Positions 16,373 through 24,408 of a stretch of 64,000 nt of DNA are shown here, one piece after another (position 1 is the stretch's first letter; each line of letters begins with the position of its first letter). Source of the DNA: Marivirga aurantiaca (GTDB lineage Bacteria; Bacteroidota; Bacteroidia; Cytophagales; Cyclobacteriaceae); assembly GCF_016679925.1 (NCBI RefSeq), contig NZ_JAEQBW010000012.1, forward strand, positions 53,447 to 117,446. The letters are read 5' to 3'. Made by a program: the position numbers and the translations under genes. The notes below the pieces were generated by a model. The model ran no database searches. It was given only the letters and a program-made list of their open reading frames with translations, and was not told where the DNA came from.

Positions 16373-17176
16373 TTAGAAGAAATCTTTTTCTGCTGCCCTA
16401 TCTGCAATTTGTTTGGCATTTTCCCTACCTAAATAGCCATCAATAAAATAATGGGCAACGTACAAAAGTGGCGTTAAAAGAATGGCTACTATGCCTTTAT
16501 AAAGGTAATTGATACTTCCTACAGATAAGATCTGCTCCACTGACCAGTCTCCGAAAATGTAAAAAGCAATGAGCAATACCACATAGCTATCCACTAACTG
16601 GCTCACTAGTGTGGAACCTGTGGCACGAAGCCAGATTTTCCCCCTGCCGGTAAATTTTCTAAGCTTCTGGAATACCAATACATCGAGAAACTGACCAATG
16701 AGAAAGGCAGTTAGAGAACCAATGATGATCCCCATTCCTTGTCTGAAGATAGTGGAATAGGCTTCATTAATATTGAAATCATTTCTGCCAGCCTTGTCTG
16801 CGTTGACTTCCAGCCAGAAATCAGCAGGACTAAGCCTGGTAACTGCATAAATGATAATAAATGAATATAAAATAAAAAGTGCGGTAAGGAAACTGATTTT
16901 CCTCACTCCTTTTTTACCAAAATACTCATTAATGATATCAGTAGTGATAAATACAATGGGCCAAATGATTACTCCTGCTGTAAGGTTAAAGTCAAGGATA
17001 TAATCACCAAACATTTGTATTTGTGCGGGGGCAAAACCAAAGGTTTTTTCTGCGGAAAATATTTTTACCCCTAAAATCTCAGCTAAAAGTGCATTGGTGA
17101 GGAAAATCCCACTCAACACCACAAACAAATTTCTTTTCTTTGTTTGAAATTTAGCTGAAAGCGTTAGTTCACCCAT
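16373..17176 (-). CDS. yhhQ: Queuosine precursor transporter (YhhQ/VUT family)
   Basis: This 267-residue protein of the DUF165/VUT family takes up queuosine precursors such as preQ0 and preQ1. It has about six hydrophobic segments and the conserved ITTDIINEYFGKKG motif, with ATGSTLVSQLVDSYVVLLIAF in the second half, where the Asp and the Gln of SQLVDS are characteristic. The start is 8 bp after the RNase Z stop, so it is the third gene of a STAS-rnz-yhhQ unit. The link with RNase Z, a tRNA 3' processing enzyme, fits a tRNA theme, although queuosine biosynthesis genes are not in the window. Confidence 0.9.
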   Translation of the reverse strand: MGELTLSAKFQTKKRNLFVVLSGIFLTNALLAEILGVKIFSAEKTFGFAPAQIQMFGDYILDFNLTAGVIIWPIVFITTDIINEYFGKKGVRKISFLTALFILYSFIIIYAVTRLSPADFWLEVNADKAGRNDFNINEAYSTIFRQGMGIIIGSLTAFLIGQFLDVLVFQKLRKFTGRGKIWLRATGSTLVSQLVDSYVVLLIAFYIFGDWSVEQILSVGSINYLYKGIVAILLTPLLYVAHYFIDGYLGRENAKQIADRAAEKDFF

Positions 17177-17184
17177 TTTAAAAA

Positions 17185-18105
17185 CTATTCATCAATAGTA
17201 AATTGCCGTCCTTCTTCAGCTAAATGGGCATTTTCAAATACTGATTTAGCTTCCTCCAATAAAGGTTGTAATTCCCTGTACCTATTGGAAAAATGCCCTA
17301 TAATCAACTGCCCTACATTAGCCTTTTCGGCTATTGTTGCTGCCTGATGAACTGTAGTATGAAAGGTTTCTTCTGCCCTGTCCAGCATGTCATGTAAAAA
17401 AGTACCTTCATGATACAGTAAATCCACTTCTGAGATCAAAGGAATTAAGCTCTCATCATATTTGGTATCAGAGCAATAGGCATAGCTTCTGCTCTTTTTT
17501 GCAGTCCTGGTAAAATCTTTATTTCTGAAAATGATATCCCCATTTTCATCAACTATATCTTTCCCGTTTTTCAAACTATTGATGTGCCGAATGGATAAGT
17601 TATTGCTAACTATTTTTTCTTTGATCAGTTTTCTTGGCTTCTGTTTTTCACGAAACAAGAAACCATTGCAAGGAATCCGGTGCTGAAGTGGAATGGTATG
17701 AACTGTTAATTTTTCATTTTCCAGTATCAATTCCGGCTTAGGACTTCTTAATTCCTTGAAATGAATAGGATAATTCATTTTTGTGTTGGCATGCTTCAAT
17801 TGTATGGTGATGATTTCAGCCAGGCCTACAGGCCCGTAAAGAAACAAATCTTGTTTTCTGCCATTCAGATGCATGGTAGAAAGCAAACCCATCAGTCCCA
17901 AATAATGATCGCCATGCAAATGACTAATAAAAATATGGTTTAAGCGATTTTTTCTTAAACCATATTTCTTCATTTGCATTTGAGCTCCTTCTCCACAATC
18001 TACCATGAATTGCTGGTCCTGAATATACAGCATCTGGGATGTATGGTGTCTTCCATGGGCAGGGGCTGCGGAATTGGATCCTAATATGTAAACTTCAAAG
18101 GACAA
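17185..18105 (-). CDS. rnz: Ribonuclease Z
   Basis: RNase Z (306 residues) removes the 3' trailer from tRNA precursors. It is a metallo-beta-lactamase-fold hydrolase, with the zinc motif HLHGDH at residues 62-67. Further metal ligands are in the C-terminal half (YCSDTKYD, LYHEGTFLHD, TTVHQAATIA, LIIGHFSNRY). The N-terminus LGSNSAAPAHGRHHTSQ is the usual opening of the family. It begins 2 bp after the STAS gene, so the two are translationally coupled. Confidence 0.95.
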   Translation of the reverse strand: MSFEVYILGSNSAAPAHGRHHTSQMLYIQDQQFMVDCGEGAQMQMKKYGLRKNRLNHIFISHLHGDHYLGLMGLLSTMHLNGRKQDLFLYGPVGLAEIITIQLKHANTKMNYPIHFKELRSPKPELILENEKLTVHTIPLQHRIPCNGFLFREKQKPRKLIKEKIVSNNLSIRHINSLKNGKDIVDENGDIIFRNKDFTRTAKKSRSYAYCSDTKYDESLIPLISEVDLLYHEGTFLHDMLDRAEETFHTTVHQAATIAEKANVGQLIIGHFSNRYRELQPLLEEAKSVFENAHLAEEGRQFTIDE

Positions 18106-18107
18106 TA

Positions 18108-18494
18108 TTATGCTTCGTCAGTATCTTCCTCGTTTAAACCTTTTTCTAATTCGTGCATAAAAACTGATTCTATAGCTTCATGCACAGTAGGCAATACATC
18201 AAATACTTTGTCCAACTGAGAAATCTTGATCAACTTCTCGGTATGCTCAGAAGGGGAAGCCAATACAAATGCGCCTCCAGCTTCACCGAAAATCCTGTTC
18301 CCTACCAATAATGCACTTAAGCCGGAGGAATCGATGTACTTTACCTCTGATAAATCTATTACTATATTGGGCACGCCCTCCGCCTGCATAGTAATCAAAT
18401 CAGATTTTAAAGAGGAAGAAACTGTTGAATCTAATTTTTCTTCCTTTATTTTTAGCAATGAATATTTATCGTCTTTATCTATTGAATACTTCAT
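18108..18494 (-). CDS. STAS-domain protein (anti-anti-sigma factor type)
   Basis: A 128-residue single STAS domain. The motif VKYIDSSGLSALL at 51-63 holds the Ser that a cognate serine kinase would phosphorylate in SpoIIAA/RsbV-type partner switching (Ser56 or Ser57), and NIVIDLSE precedes it. The acidic tail ELEKGLNEEDTDEA is unusual but short. No anti-sigma kinase or PP2C phosphatase is nearby, so the pathway is unknown. It starts 50 bp after purC and is followed at 2 bp by rnz. Confidence 0.88.
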   Translation of the reverse strand: MKYSIDKDDKYSLLKIKEEKLDSTVSSSLKSDLITMQAEGVPNIVIDLSEVKYIDSSGLSALLVGNRIFGEAGGAFVLASPSEHTEKLIKISQLDKVFDVLPTVHEAIESVFMHELEKGLNEEDTDEA

Positions 18495-18544
18495 ATATAT
18501 GTTTTAATTAAATGTAATTGCGTTTTGCTTAATTTAATGAATGC

Positions 18545-19504
18545 CTATCGACTTTCATCATCTTTAATGGATTTTAAGATATTTTGTTCAATATTTTTTA
18601 TAGCGTCCTGGTAGTTTCTTCTATGAAAGACCTCCCCGGTTACTTTTTCATATAGCTCAATATAGCGATCAGAGATCTCCTGTACTTTTTCATCAGTCAT
18701 TTCCGGGATTGCCTGCCCATCCTTTCCCTGAAAGCCATTTTCAATGAGCCACTCTCTCACAAATTCTTTGGACAACTGCTTTTGTTTTAAGCCTTTTTCC
18801 TGATTCTCACGGTAAGTGTCAGCATAGAAATAACGGGATGAATCAGGTGTATGTATTTCATCAATCAAATATATTTTTCCGCCTGCTTTGCCAAATTCAT
18901 ATTTAGTGTCTACAAGGATCAATCCATTTTCCAATGCTATTTCTGTTCCTTTGTTGTATAATTCAAAGGTATAATTTTCCAGCATGACGTAATCCTCCTC
19001 TGATACCAGCCTTTGTTTCAGGATTTCTTCCCTGGAAATATCCTCGTCATGTCCTTCATGTGCTTTGGTGGTAGGGGTGATAATGGGCTGGGGCAACTTA
19101 TCGTTCTCCTTAAGTCCTTCGGGTAAAGGTATACCACAAATGGTTCTCTTGCCGGATTTGTATTCACGCCAGGCATGACCGGCCAAATAACCACGAATAA
19201 CCATTTCCACAGGGAAGGCCTGGCAATTAAGCCCAATGCTCACATTGGGATCAGGGGTTTCCAACAGCCAGTTGGGTACTACTTCCTTTGTAGCTTTCAA
19301 AAATTTAGCGGCTATTTGGTTCAGCACTTGTCCTTTAAAAGGAATGGCCCTGGGCAATACTACATCAAAAGCAGATAGCCTGTCTGTTGCCACCATAATA
19401 ATTTTTGTAGGTGTGGTATAAACATCCCGTACCTTTCCTTTGTAAAAAGCAGTTTGATTGGGTAATTGAAAATTAGTTTCTTGTATTGCTTCCATTATGC
19501 GCAA
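18545..19504 (-). CDS. purC: Phosphoribosylaminoimidazole-succinocarboxamide synthase
   Basis: PurC (SAICAR synthetase) joins CAIR with aspartate using ATP in purine synthesis. The sequence has YKGKVRDVY at 21-29, [47 protein letters not shown] and [12 protein letters not shown], the family's ATP and substrate motifs. The length of 319 fits the longer SAICAR synthases. The start may be ATG 19504 or ATG 19495 three codons later. A TATTTTTG element (19502-19509) overlaps the first ATG, so a transcript from it would begin near the second, which favours 19495 or an upstream promoter. Confidence 0.95.
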   Translation of the reverse strand: MRIMEAIQETNFQLPNQTAFYKGKVRDVYTTPTKIIMVATDRLSAFDVVLPRAIPFKGQVLNQIAAKFLKATKEVVPNWLLETPDPNVSIGLNCQAFPVEMVIRGYLAGHAWREYKSGKRTICGIPLPEGLKENDKLPQPIITPTTKAHEGHDEDISREEILKQRLVSEEDYVMLENYTFELYNKGTEIALENGLILVDTKYEFGKAGGKIYLIDEIHTPDSSRYFYADTYRENQEKGLKQKQLSKEFVREWLIENGFQGKDGQAIPEMTDEKVQEISDRYIELYEKVTGEVFHRRNYQDAIKNIEQNILKSIKDDESR

Positions 19505-19532
19505 AAATAGTTAAGTGTTGGCAGATATAAAA

Positions 19533-19572
19533 CAAAAAAACACAGCCTGTTTCAGACTGTGTTTTTTTTTAC
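19533..19572 (-). terminator. Intrinsic terminator after trxA
   Basis: AAACACAG (19538-19545) and CTGTGTTT (19557-19564) form a stem, with T runs on both strands. On the minus strand it lies 17 bp after the trxA stop and before purC, so it ends the thioredoxin transcript. Confidence 0.8.
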
Positions 19573-19588
19573 TTTATTTCCAGTGGAA

Positions 19589-19912
19589 TTACACCATTTG
19601 TGCATTTAATTTATCCGCTAATACCTGCTTTGGCACTGCACCAATTTGTTTATCAACGATTTCCCCTCCTTTAAATACTAATAAAGTAGGGATACTCCTG
19701 ATACCAAATTTGGCAGAAACATTTGGATTTTCATCCACGTTTACTTTACCAATTACAGCTCTCCCCTCATAGTCTCCTGCCAATTCCTCAACCACAGGGC
19801 CAATCATTTTACAAGGACCACACCATTCTGCCCAAAAATCAACCAAAATAGGCTTATCTGATTTTATAATCTCTTCGAAATTACTATCGGTTATTTCTAT
19901 AGTTTTTGCCAT
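19589..19912 (-). CDS. trxA: Thioredoxin
   Basis: This 107-residue protein is a classical thioredoxin with the active site WCGPC (Cys31 and Cys34) in VDFWAEWCGPCKMIGP, the cis-Pro motif SIPTLLVFKGG, and DENPNVSAKFGIRS between them. It has no signal peptide, so it is cytoplasmic and would reduce protein disulfides with NADPH through thioredoxin reductase. It is monocistronic: a terminator follows, and 124 bp of A/T-rich sequence precede it. Confidence 0.97.
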   Translation of the reverse strand: MAKTIEITDSNFEEIIKSDKPILVDFWAEWCGPCKMIGPVVEELAGDYEGRAVIGKVNVDENPNVSAKFGIRSIPTLLVFKGGEIVDKQIGAVPKQVLADKLNAQMV

Positions 19913-20036
19913 TATCTATTTTGTTATTATTTCTATTTGAATTTGAAAACGTAAATATAAAAAAAAATGTTCCTACACTTATTGGTAATGCTGGTACATT
20001 TGTCAGGTGGAGGACTTATCCCTTTTATTAAAAAAA

Positions 20037-20579
20037 TTAAAGTTCTTCCTGTACTTTGCCACATTTCAACATTTTGTCTCCAAAGTAAGGATTTTTTATT
20101 TCTTTCTCACTGCTCAGCCAATATCCACCTGTATTGTTAAATGCCATTGGACAAAATTGTTTATATACTGTTTCATCTTTTGCTGACGAATTATTCTTCA
20201 CCACCTCATACATGCCTTTGCTTAATTCCTGAAATTCAGCTCTGATATCCTCAACATCACTCTTTTGTTGTATATTAGATGCAGATTCCCTAAGAGCATT
20301 CATCCCGTCATTTAATTGTGAAAGTAGCTTTCCTGATGCTGATTTAGCCTGCTCTGCATCCGTACTTACTAATGCATTCTTCAGATCAAAATAGGCCGTT
20401 AGCATACCTTCCAGTTGCTCTTTGCTTACTACACTTGCAGTGGTTTGTTTATTTTCAGTAGTCTGATTTTCAATTGTATTATCCGTAATCGTTTCATCCT
20501 TGGTTTCCTGCTTTTTCTCTGATGAGCAAGCTGAAAATATTAATAAGGCGAAACATGCTGCTATAAGTGATTTGTTCAT
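20037..20579 (-). CDS. DUF3347 lipoprotein
   Basis: This 180-residue protein has a lipoprotein signal with lipobox FSAC (Cys18), a Thr/Glu-rich linker of about 30 residues, a helical DUF3347 domain, and the C-terminal motif FCPMAFNNTGGYWLSSEKEI followed by NPYFGDKMLKCG. That motif is shared with the periplasmic tails of Bacteroidota copper/silver efflux membrane-fusion proteins, and its Cys, Met and His-like ligands suggest metal binding (inference). Free-standing DUF3347 lipoproteins are common, but the role is not established. No copper-transport gene is in the window. Confidence 0.85.
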   Translation of the reverse strand: MNKSLIAACFALLIFSACSSEKKQETKDETITDNTIENQTTENKQTTASVVSKEQLEGMLTAYFDLKNALVSTDAEQAKSASGKLLSQLNDGMNALRESASNIQQKSDVEDIRAEFQELSKGMYEVVKNNSSAKDETVYKQFCPMAFNNTGGYWLSSEKEIKNPYFGDKMLKCGKVQEEL

Positions 20580-20690
20580 AATTATAAATTGTTCAATTTT
20601 TATCCTTAGTTGGCATAAAGATAATAGATTCCCATTGGAAATTTCAATAGATTTTTTTTTTGAAGGGGTTCAGATGAATTTAATCCTTAA

Positions 20691-21050
20691 TTAATATGAA
20701 AATGTTTGGGAATCAAAAGGACCTGAAAAAAGATAACTTACCAGAACATAAAATAGGGTAACAAAGCTTGAGCTTGTTTTTAATACTGAATGGCTTTCGG
20801 ATTTTTCTTTCTTTTCTGCCTGAACTTGAGATGTCTTTTCTTTTTCGTCTATTGTTTCCACATCCTCCTTTGAAACACTAAGTGGCTTTTTATCATACTT
20901 TAACTGATTCTCATAAACCACCACCTCATCATTTTTTTCAACCTCCTGTAGATTGTTTTCGTGAAAGTGTTGATATAGAGCTGCCCCCACGCCTGTGCTT
21001 AGCACCAGGAGCGAAAATAAAAGAGCTAATATAGATTTTACTTTAAGCAT
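20691..21050 (-). CDS. Hypothetical membrane protein (119 aa)
   Basis: No family is recognised. Residues 5-26 (KSILALLFSLLVLSTGVGAA) form a signal anchor, residues 30-90 are highly charged (Glu/Lys/Asp), and residues 94-111 (SSFVTLFYVLVSYLFSG) form a second hydrophobic segment, so the charged part would sit in the periplasm between two membrane helices. It is 111 bp upstream of the DUF3347 gene on the same strand and may be co-transcribed, although the gap is T-rich. Confidence 0.6.
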   Translation of the reverse strand: MLKVKSILALLFSLLVLSTGVGAALYQHFHENNLQEVEKNDEVVVYENQLKYDKKPLSVSKEDVETIDEKEKTSQVQAEKKEKSESHSVLKTSSSFVTLFYVLVSYLFSGPFDSQTFSY

Positions 21051-21192
21051 GAAGCCCGATAAACGTATTAACGAAGAAAATGTTGTGACAAAACCATCTA
21101 TATATAGTTTAGGACGGCTAAGTTTTATGCAAGTTACAAAAAAACAGGACTTTACAAGAAAAAAAACAAATTTTACTTATCCGGAAAGGTAG

Positions 21193-21642
21193 TTAAATAT
21201 TTTTAAGTTGAGTCAGCATTTCCTTTACATGCTTATCAGCGGTAAACATATTTTCGTAAACCGCCTTGATCGTATGGTTGGCATCCAGCAAATAGGTTAC
21301 TCTTCTGTTCATATTCAGGACAGGCACTACTGCTTTATACATGCCGGCCACTTTGCCTTTTGGATCGCTAAGCAATTCAAAAGGTAATTTGTTTTCCTTT
21401 TTAAATTTCAGATGTGAATCGATGCTATCCTGGCTAACTCCAATCACTCTGAAATCAAGGTCGCGAAAAGCAGCAAAGGCATCCCTGAATTCACAAACTT
21501 CTTTAGTACAGACTTTAGTGAAGTTTTTGGGATAGAAAAACAAAATCAAGGGCTCTCCTTTTACTTTTTCCAGTTGAAACAATTCATCTGAGGTAGATTC
21601 CAATTGAAAATCAGGGGCCTGATCATTAACTTTTAATGGCAT
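21193..21642 (-). CDS. Peroxiredoxin, Bcp/AhpC-TSA type
   Basis: This 149-residue peroxiredoxin has the active-site region FYPKNFTKVCTKEVCEFRD, with peroxidatic Cys45 and a second Cys at 50, the spacing of BCP/PrxQ proteins. Arg is present in RRVTYLLDANH. It would reduce hydrogen peroxide and organic peroxides in the cytoplasm using thioredoxin, and a thioredoxin gene lies 1.3 kb away. The usual Thr-Pro before the Cys loop is FTKV here rather than FTPG, a mild departure. Confidence 0.9.
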   Translation of the reverse strand: MPLKVNDQAPDFQLESTSDELFQLEKVKGEPLILFFYPKNFTKVCTKEVCEFRDAFAAFRDLDFRVIGVSQDSIDSHLKFKKENKLPFELLSDPKGKVAGMYKAVVPVLNMNRRVTYLLDANHTIKAVYENMFTADKHVKEMLTQLKNI

Positions 21643-21780
21643 ATAAATGAAATTTTATTTTGTTTAAACTAAATGGATAGAATTATGTTATTTATTAGTT
21701 GTGATAACAACACAATTTTCATGTTCAATTAGGTTTTAAGGCATCAGGTTAATTCCTGGTGTCTTTTTTATTGTATGTTA

Positions 21781-21880
21781 TGCTTCTCATGTAAATTGAT
21801 TTTGCAATAAATTGTTCTTTGTAGGTTATAAAAAGCTCTCCATAAGTGTATTTAACATGGGGAAAACCAAAATCCAGCTT
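21781..21880 (+). repeat. Dispersed intergenic repeat, head copy
   Basis: CTTCTCATGTAAATTGATTT and the following AATAAA, AAAAGCTCT, AAGTGTATTTAAC and AAAACC blocks align with the first 100 bp of copy A at 15964. Later parts are not recognisable. It lies in the 403-bp gap between the glycosidase-like gene and the peroxiredoxin gene; the rest of that gap shows no gene. Confidence 0.6.
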
Positions 21881-22045
21881 GTCATTGAAAAGCGAGCCCA
21901 CGCTCAATTATATTAAACTATTAAATCTCTAAAAGCAAAACCTGAAATGCCCTTAACTCGCCAAGCCTTACAATTTCGTTTCGGCTAACTTGTTGGCGAT
22001 TACAATATAGGGCTATGAGCATTTTAGCATATAACTAATACAACT

Positions 22046-23164
22046 TTATTTATTCCATACTTCTTTCCAAGTTACATAAGACGGTCTTTCTGTTCCATTT
22101 TCATCGAGCAAACCTGTATCCCTCCATAACCTACCCACATCTTTGTACTCTGAAGGAAAAATTTCCCACAGTTCGTCATAGTCCCGATGTGCCCACCAAA
22201 TAATAAACTTATAATCTTGGTTAAATGCATTGAGCAGGAGGGTTTCAAGGTAACTTTTTTGCTCGCAGACATTACTTTTAATACTCAAGTCGAAACTGCT
22301 AATCTCTAAATCCTGAGCTAAGTGGGTAGTTTCAACAAAGGAAATCGGAATGGAAACTTCTGAATGTAAAAAGTCAAATGCCTGCTGAAATTCTGCTTTT
22401 GTATGTTGCCCTTTAAAAAATGGATAATAGCTAATCGCAGCAAAATCATTATGTTCATTTACATAGTTGCTTACCTCTGCGATAAAATCCGCTTGATTGG
22501 CGACTTCCGGATTATACCAGTTATGTAAAGTCATTGATTCCGCCAAAGGCAAATCAGGATAAGCACTTTTTATCCTGTTTCGTATTTGCTCCATTAGCAT
22601 TTTATATTCAATCCACTTTGATTCAGATTTTATTTTAAGTTCGTTTACTTCCATAGCCATAACCAAATAATCCGGATTGAATTTTTGTATTAGATACTCC
22701 AAATGATTGAAGTAAGCATTTTCAATGACCGCGTCATTTAATGCTGAATAATTAGGAATACTACTATCAAAATCCTCAAGTAGATTACTTCGATCTGTAT
22801 TGAGTAAGCTTACAGATAGTAGTAGTTTATGGTTGTCAATTTTTTTTGAAATGCGATAATCAATTTCATCTGAAAACGCTGTGGGCAAGGCTGTACCATT
22901 TATCCAAGCACCCCAAGGTATTTTATCGTCAATCTGCTCCGAATAGATGTCTGCATTATTTTTAATAAATTGATAAGTAGCTGCCTTATCGGATTCATCG
23001 GGACCGAAGCTCCAGGTGCTGAAACCCATCTCAAAATTTCTTTGAGAAATGATGCTTAGAGAGTTGTCATTTTCACAATTTGTAGGGATAATGGGGTCAT
23101 TATCTTCTTTGCAACCTATAATCTGACAAAAAATTAAAAAAATGAATAGTAGTTTATTTTTCAT
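22046..23164 (-). CDS. Clan-A glycoside hydrolase-like lipoprotein (GH53-like)
   Basis: This 372-residue lipoprotein (lipobox QIIGC, Cys18) reads as a TIM-barrel glycosidase. The acid/base motif Asn-Glu is in MAMEVNEL (N174, E175), and a nucleophile candidate Glu278 in ISFVETTH lies about 100 residues later, the clan GH-A arrangement. SYYPFF and KFIIWWAHRDYDELW fit barrel strands 6 and 8. GH53 endo-galactanases are the closest family I can suggest, but the match is by eye only. The enzyme would sit on the outer or inner membrane facing the periplasm or surface. No SusC/SusD or sugar-uptake genes flank it. Confidence 0.55.
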   Translation of the reverse strand: MKNKLLFIFLIFCQIIGCKEDNDPIIPTNCENDNSLSIISQRNFEMGFSTWSFGPDESDKAATYQFIKNNADIYSEQIDDKIPWGAWINGTALPTAFSDEIDYRISKKIDNHKLLLSVSLLNTDRSNLLEDFDSSIPNYSALNDAVIENAYFNHLEYLIQKFNPDYLVMAMEVNELKIKSESKWIEYKMLMEQIRNRIKSAYPDLPLAESMTLHNWYNPEVANQADFIAEVSNYVNEHNDFAAISYYPFFKGQHTKAEFQQAFDFLHSEVSIPISFVETTHLAQDLEISSFDLSIKSNVCEQKSYLETLLLNAFNQDYKFIIWWAHRDYDELWEIFPSEYKDVGRLWRDTGLLDENGTERPSYVTWKEVWNK

Positions 23165-23382
23165 TTTGATTTCATTTAAACTCCTGACTATCTTTTTTTT
23201 TATAACATTCTATAAATCAATATTTTATTTTATTAACATTCATTAATTCTTTCAGTTAGCTTGGGAAGTCAATGGCTTAGCTATATGGGAGATTGCCACT
23301 AATGTTTCGCAAATATGAGAAGGCCTGGATTTCCGGGCTACTTTCTCCAACATTGCAGTTTTTGCCATAAGGTACAAAACTT

Positions 23383-23429
23383 AAAAAAACCACCAACAAC
23401 TGACTTACTTATAATTTGCTGTTGGTGGC
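23383..23429 (-). terminator. Intrinsic terminator after the NTF2-like gene
   Basis: CCACCAAC (23390-23397) and GTTGGTGG (23421-23428) form a stem with a 23-nt loop. On the minus strand it is followed by TTTTTTT (23383-23389). It lies just past the stop of the 131-residue gene. The rest of 23165-23382 shows no gene. Confidence 0.75.
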
Positions 23430-23434
23430 AATTA

Positions 23435-23830
23435 TTATTGTCGATTGGGTTCAGGAAAAATATTTTCTTGCTCCATAGAAAATATGACACTAGTAATTTT
23501 CCACTCACCATTAATTTTAACAAGTCCCCAGGATTCTTTTCCCCATAAACCTTTTTTTCCACCTGCCCAAAAACTAAAGTCAAACGTAACAGAAGCTATA
23601 TTACCATCAGTGTCAATGTTAACATTATGGGATTTTTCTTCTTTAACCGTCCCTTTAGTAGTACTTCTAAACCAAGTTTTATAGTCCGCTATTTTATAAT
23701 TTAAAGAGTTTGGATCTCTTTCAAGCCTTTTTTGTTGAGTTTTATCTTTATAGACCCCGACCCAAGTTACATTGCCATCATAAAATAAATTATAAAGGCT
23801 AATACTATCTTTTGTTTTTAAACTACTCAT
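23435..23830 (-). CDS. NTF2-like (SnoaL/DUF4440-type) protein, possibly N-terminally short
   Basis: The 131-residue product resembles the C-terminal three strands of NTF2-fold proteins (NIDTDGNIASVTFDFSFWAG, then GKESWGLVKINGEWKITSVIFSME). In most relatives an N-terminal helix of 30 or more residues and often a signal peptide come first; here a TAG stop lies four codons before the ATG, so no longer frame exists. A terminator hairpin ends only about 20 bp upstream, leaving no normal promoter. It may be a 5'-truncated relic or be expressed by read-through. Function unknown. Confidence 0.55.
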   Translation of the reverse strand: MSSLKTKDSISLYNLFYDGNVTWVGVYKDKTQQKRLERDPNSLNYKIADYKTWFRSTTKGTVKEEKSHNVNIDTDGNIASVTFDFSFWAGGKKGLWGKESWGLVKINGEWKITSVIFSMEQENIFPEPNRQ

Positions 23831-23848
23831 AAAAGTATACTACAATTT

Positions 23849-23890
23849 AAAAAATCCCTCTCACACCAAAGGATGCAAGAGGGATTTTTA
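23849..23890 (-). terminator. Intrinsic terminator after the 148-aa lipoprotein
   Basis: AAAATCCCTCT (23851-23861) and AGAGGGATTTT (23878-23888) are perfect 11-bp arms with a 16-nt loop. On the minus strand the stem runs into TTTTTT. It ends the transcript of the 24354-23908 gene. Confidence 0.85.
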
Positions 23891-23907
23891 ATCTGACAAA
23901 TCTATTA

Positions 23908-24354
23908 CTACTGACTCACGAGATTAAATTCGTATTCACCTTCCAAGCCTGCAAAACGTCCATTTTCACCCCCTACTGTGAAAGTAAGCCGCAAGGTGGT
24001 TGCTGTGACAGCCACCATTATAATAACTCTATCACTTCTTAATATTATATTTTCATTGTCCTCGTCAAATTTCCAATTACCAGATTCCGGCCAAGCTGAC
24101 GCCAAACTGTTGACGGTGGTAAATGTATTTTGACCTATGGTCAACGAAAACCCCTGAAACTGGCTACTCACATCATAGCCATCTTTAATTATTCCTTCGG
24201 TTCCAATTATCCAGGATTTCCCCTCATTCATAAGTAATTCCCTTTGTAGCGCCAGGGCATCAGGTGCCGGATCTGAGCTGTCACTTTTACAACCGGCCAC
24301 AATAGTCATTGTAGCCAAAATCAATATTGATAAAATGTATTTTAAATTCTTCAT
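23908..24354 (-). CDS. Lipoprotein of unknown function (148 aa)
   Basis: The protein has a lipoprotein signal with lipobox VAGC (Cys22), then SDSSDPAPD as a flexible linker, and a beta-rich domain with SWIIGTEGIIKDGYDVSSQF, GNWKFDEDNENIILRSD and a C-terminal EYEFNLVSQ. It looks like the lipocalin-like or all-beta small lipoproteins often encoded after large T9SS-exported proteins in Cytophagales. It starts 54 bp after the giant gene's stop, with a hairpin between them, and is followed by a terminator, so both probably share one transcript. Confidence 0.7.
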   Translation of the reverse strand: MKNLKYILSILILATMTIVAGCKSDSSDPAPDALALQRELLMNEGKSWIIGTEGIIKDGYDVSSQFQGFSLTIGQNTFTTVNSLASAWPESGNWKFDEDNENIILRSDRVIIMVAVTATTLRLTFTVGGENGRFAGLEGEYEFNLVSQ

Positions 24355-24378
24355 CTGTTCTGTTTTTTTTATTTGAGA

Positions 24379-24404
24379 AAGGGCAAGACAGATGCCTTGC
24401 CCTT
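24379..24404 (-). promoter_or_regulatory. Hairpin between the giant T9SS gene and the lipoprotein gene
   Basis: AAGGGCAAG (24379-24387) and CTTGCCCTT (24396-24404) make a perfect 9-bp stem with an 8-nt loop. The downstream minus-strand sequence TCTCAAAT lacks a T run, so it is more likely a partial terminator or an RNA-processing or stability element that sets different levels for the two genes. Confidence 0.5.
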
Positions 24405-24408
24405 GGTT

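Noticed and set aside
21740..21775. A hairpin with a plus-strand T run (GCATCAGG...CCTGGTGT, then TTTTTT)
   Set aside because: The stem has a mismatch and no plus-strand gene lies upstream, so it would terminate nothing.
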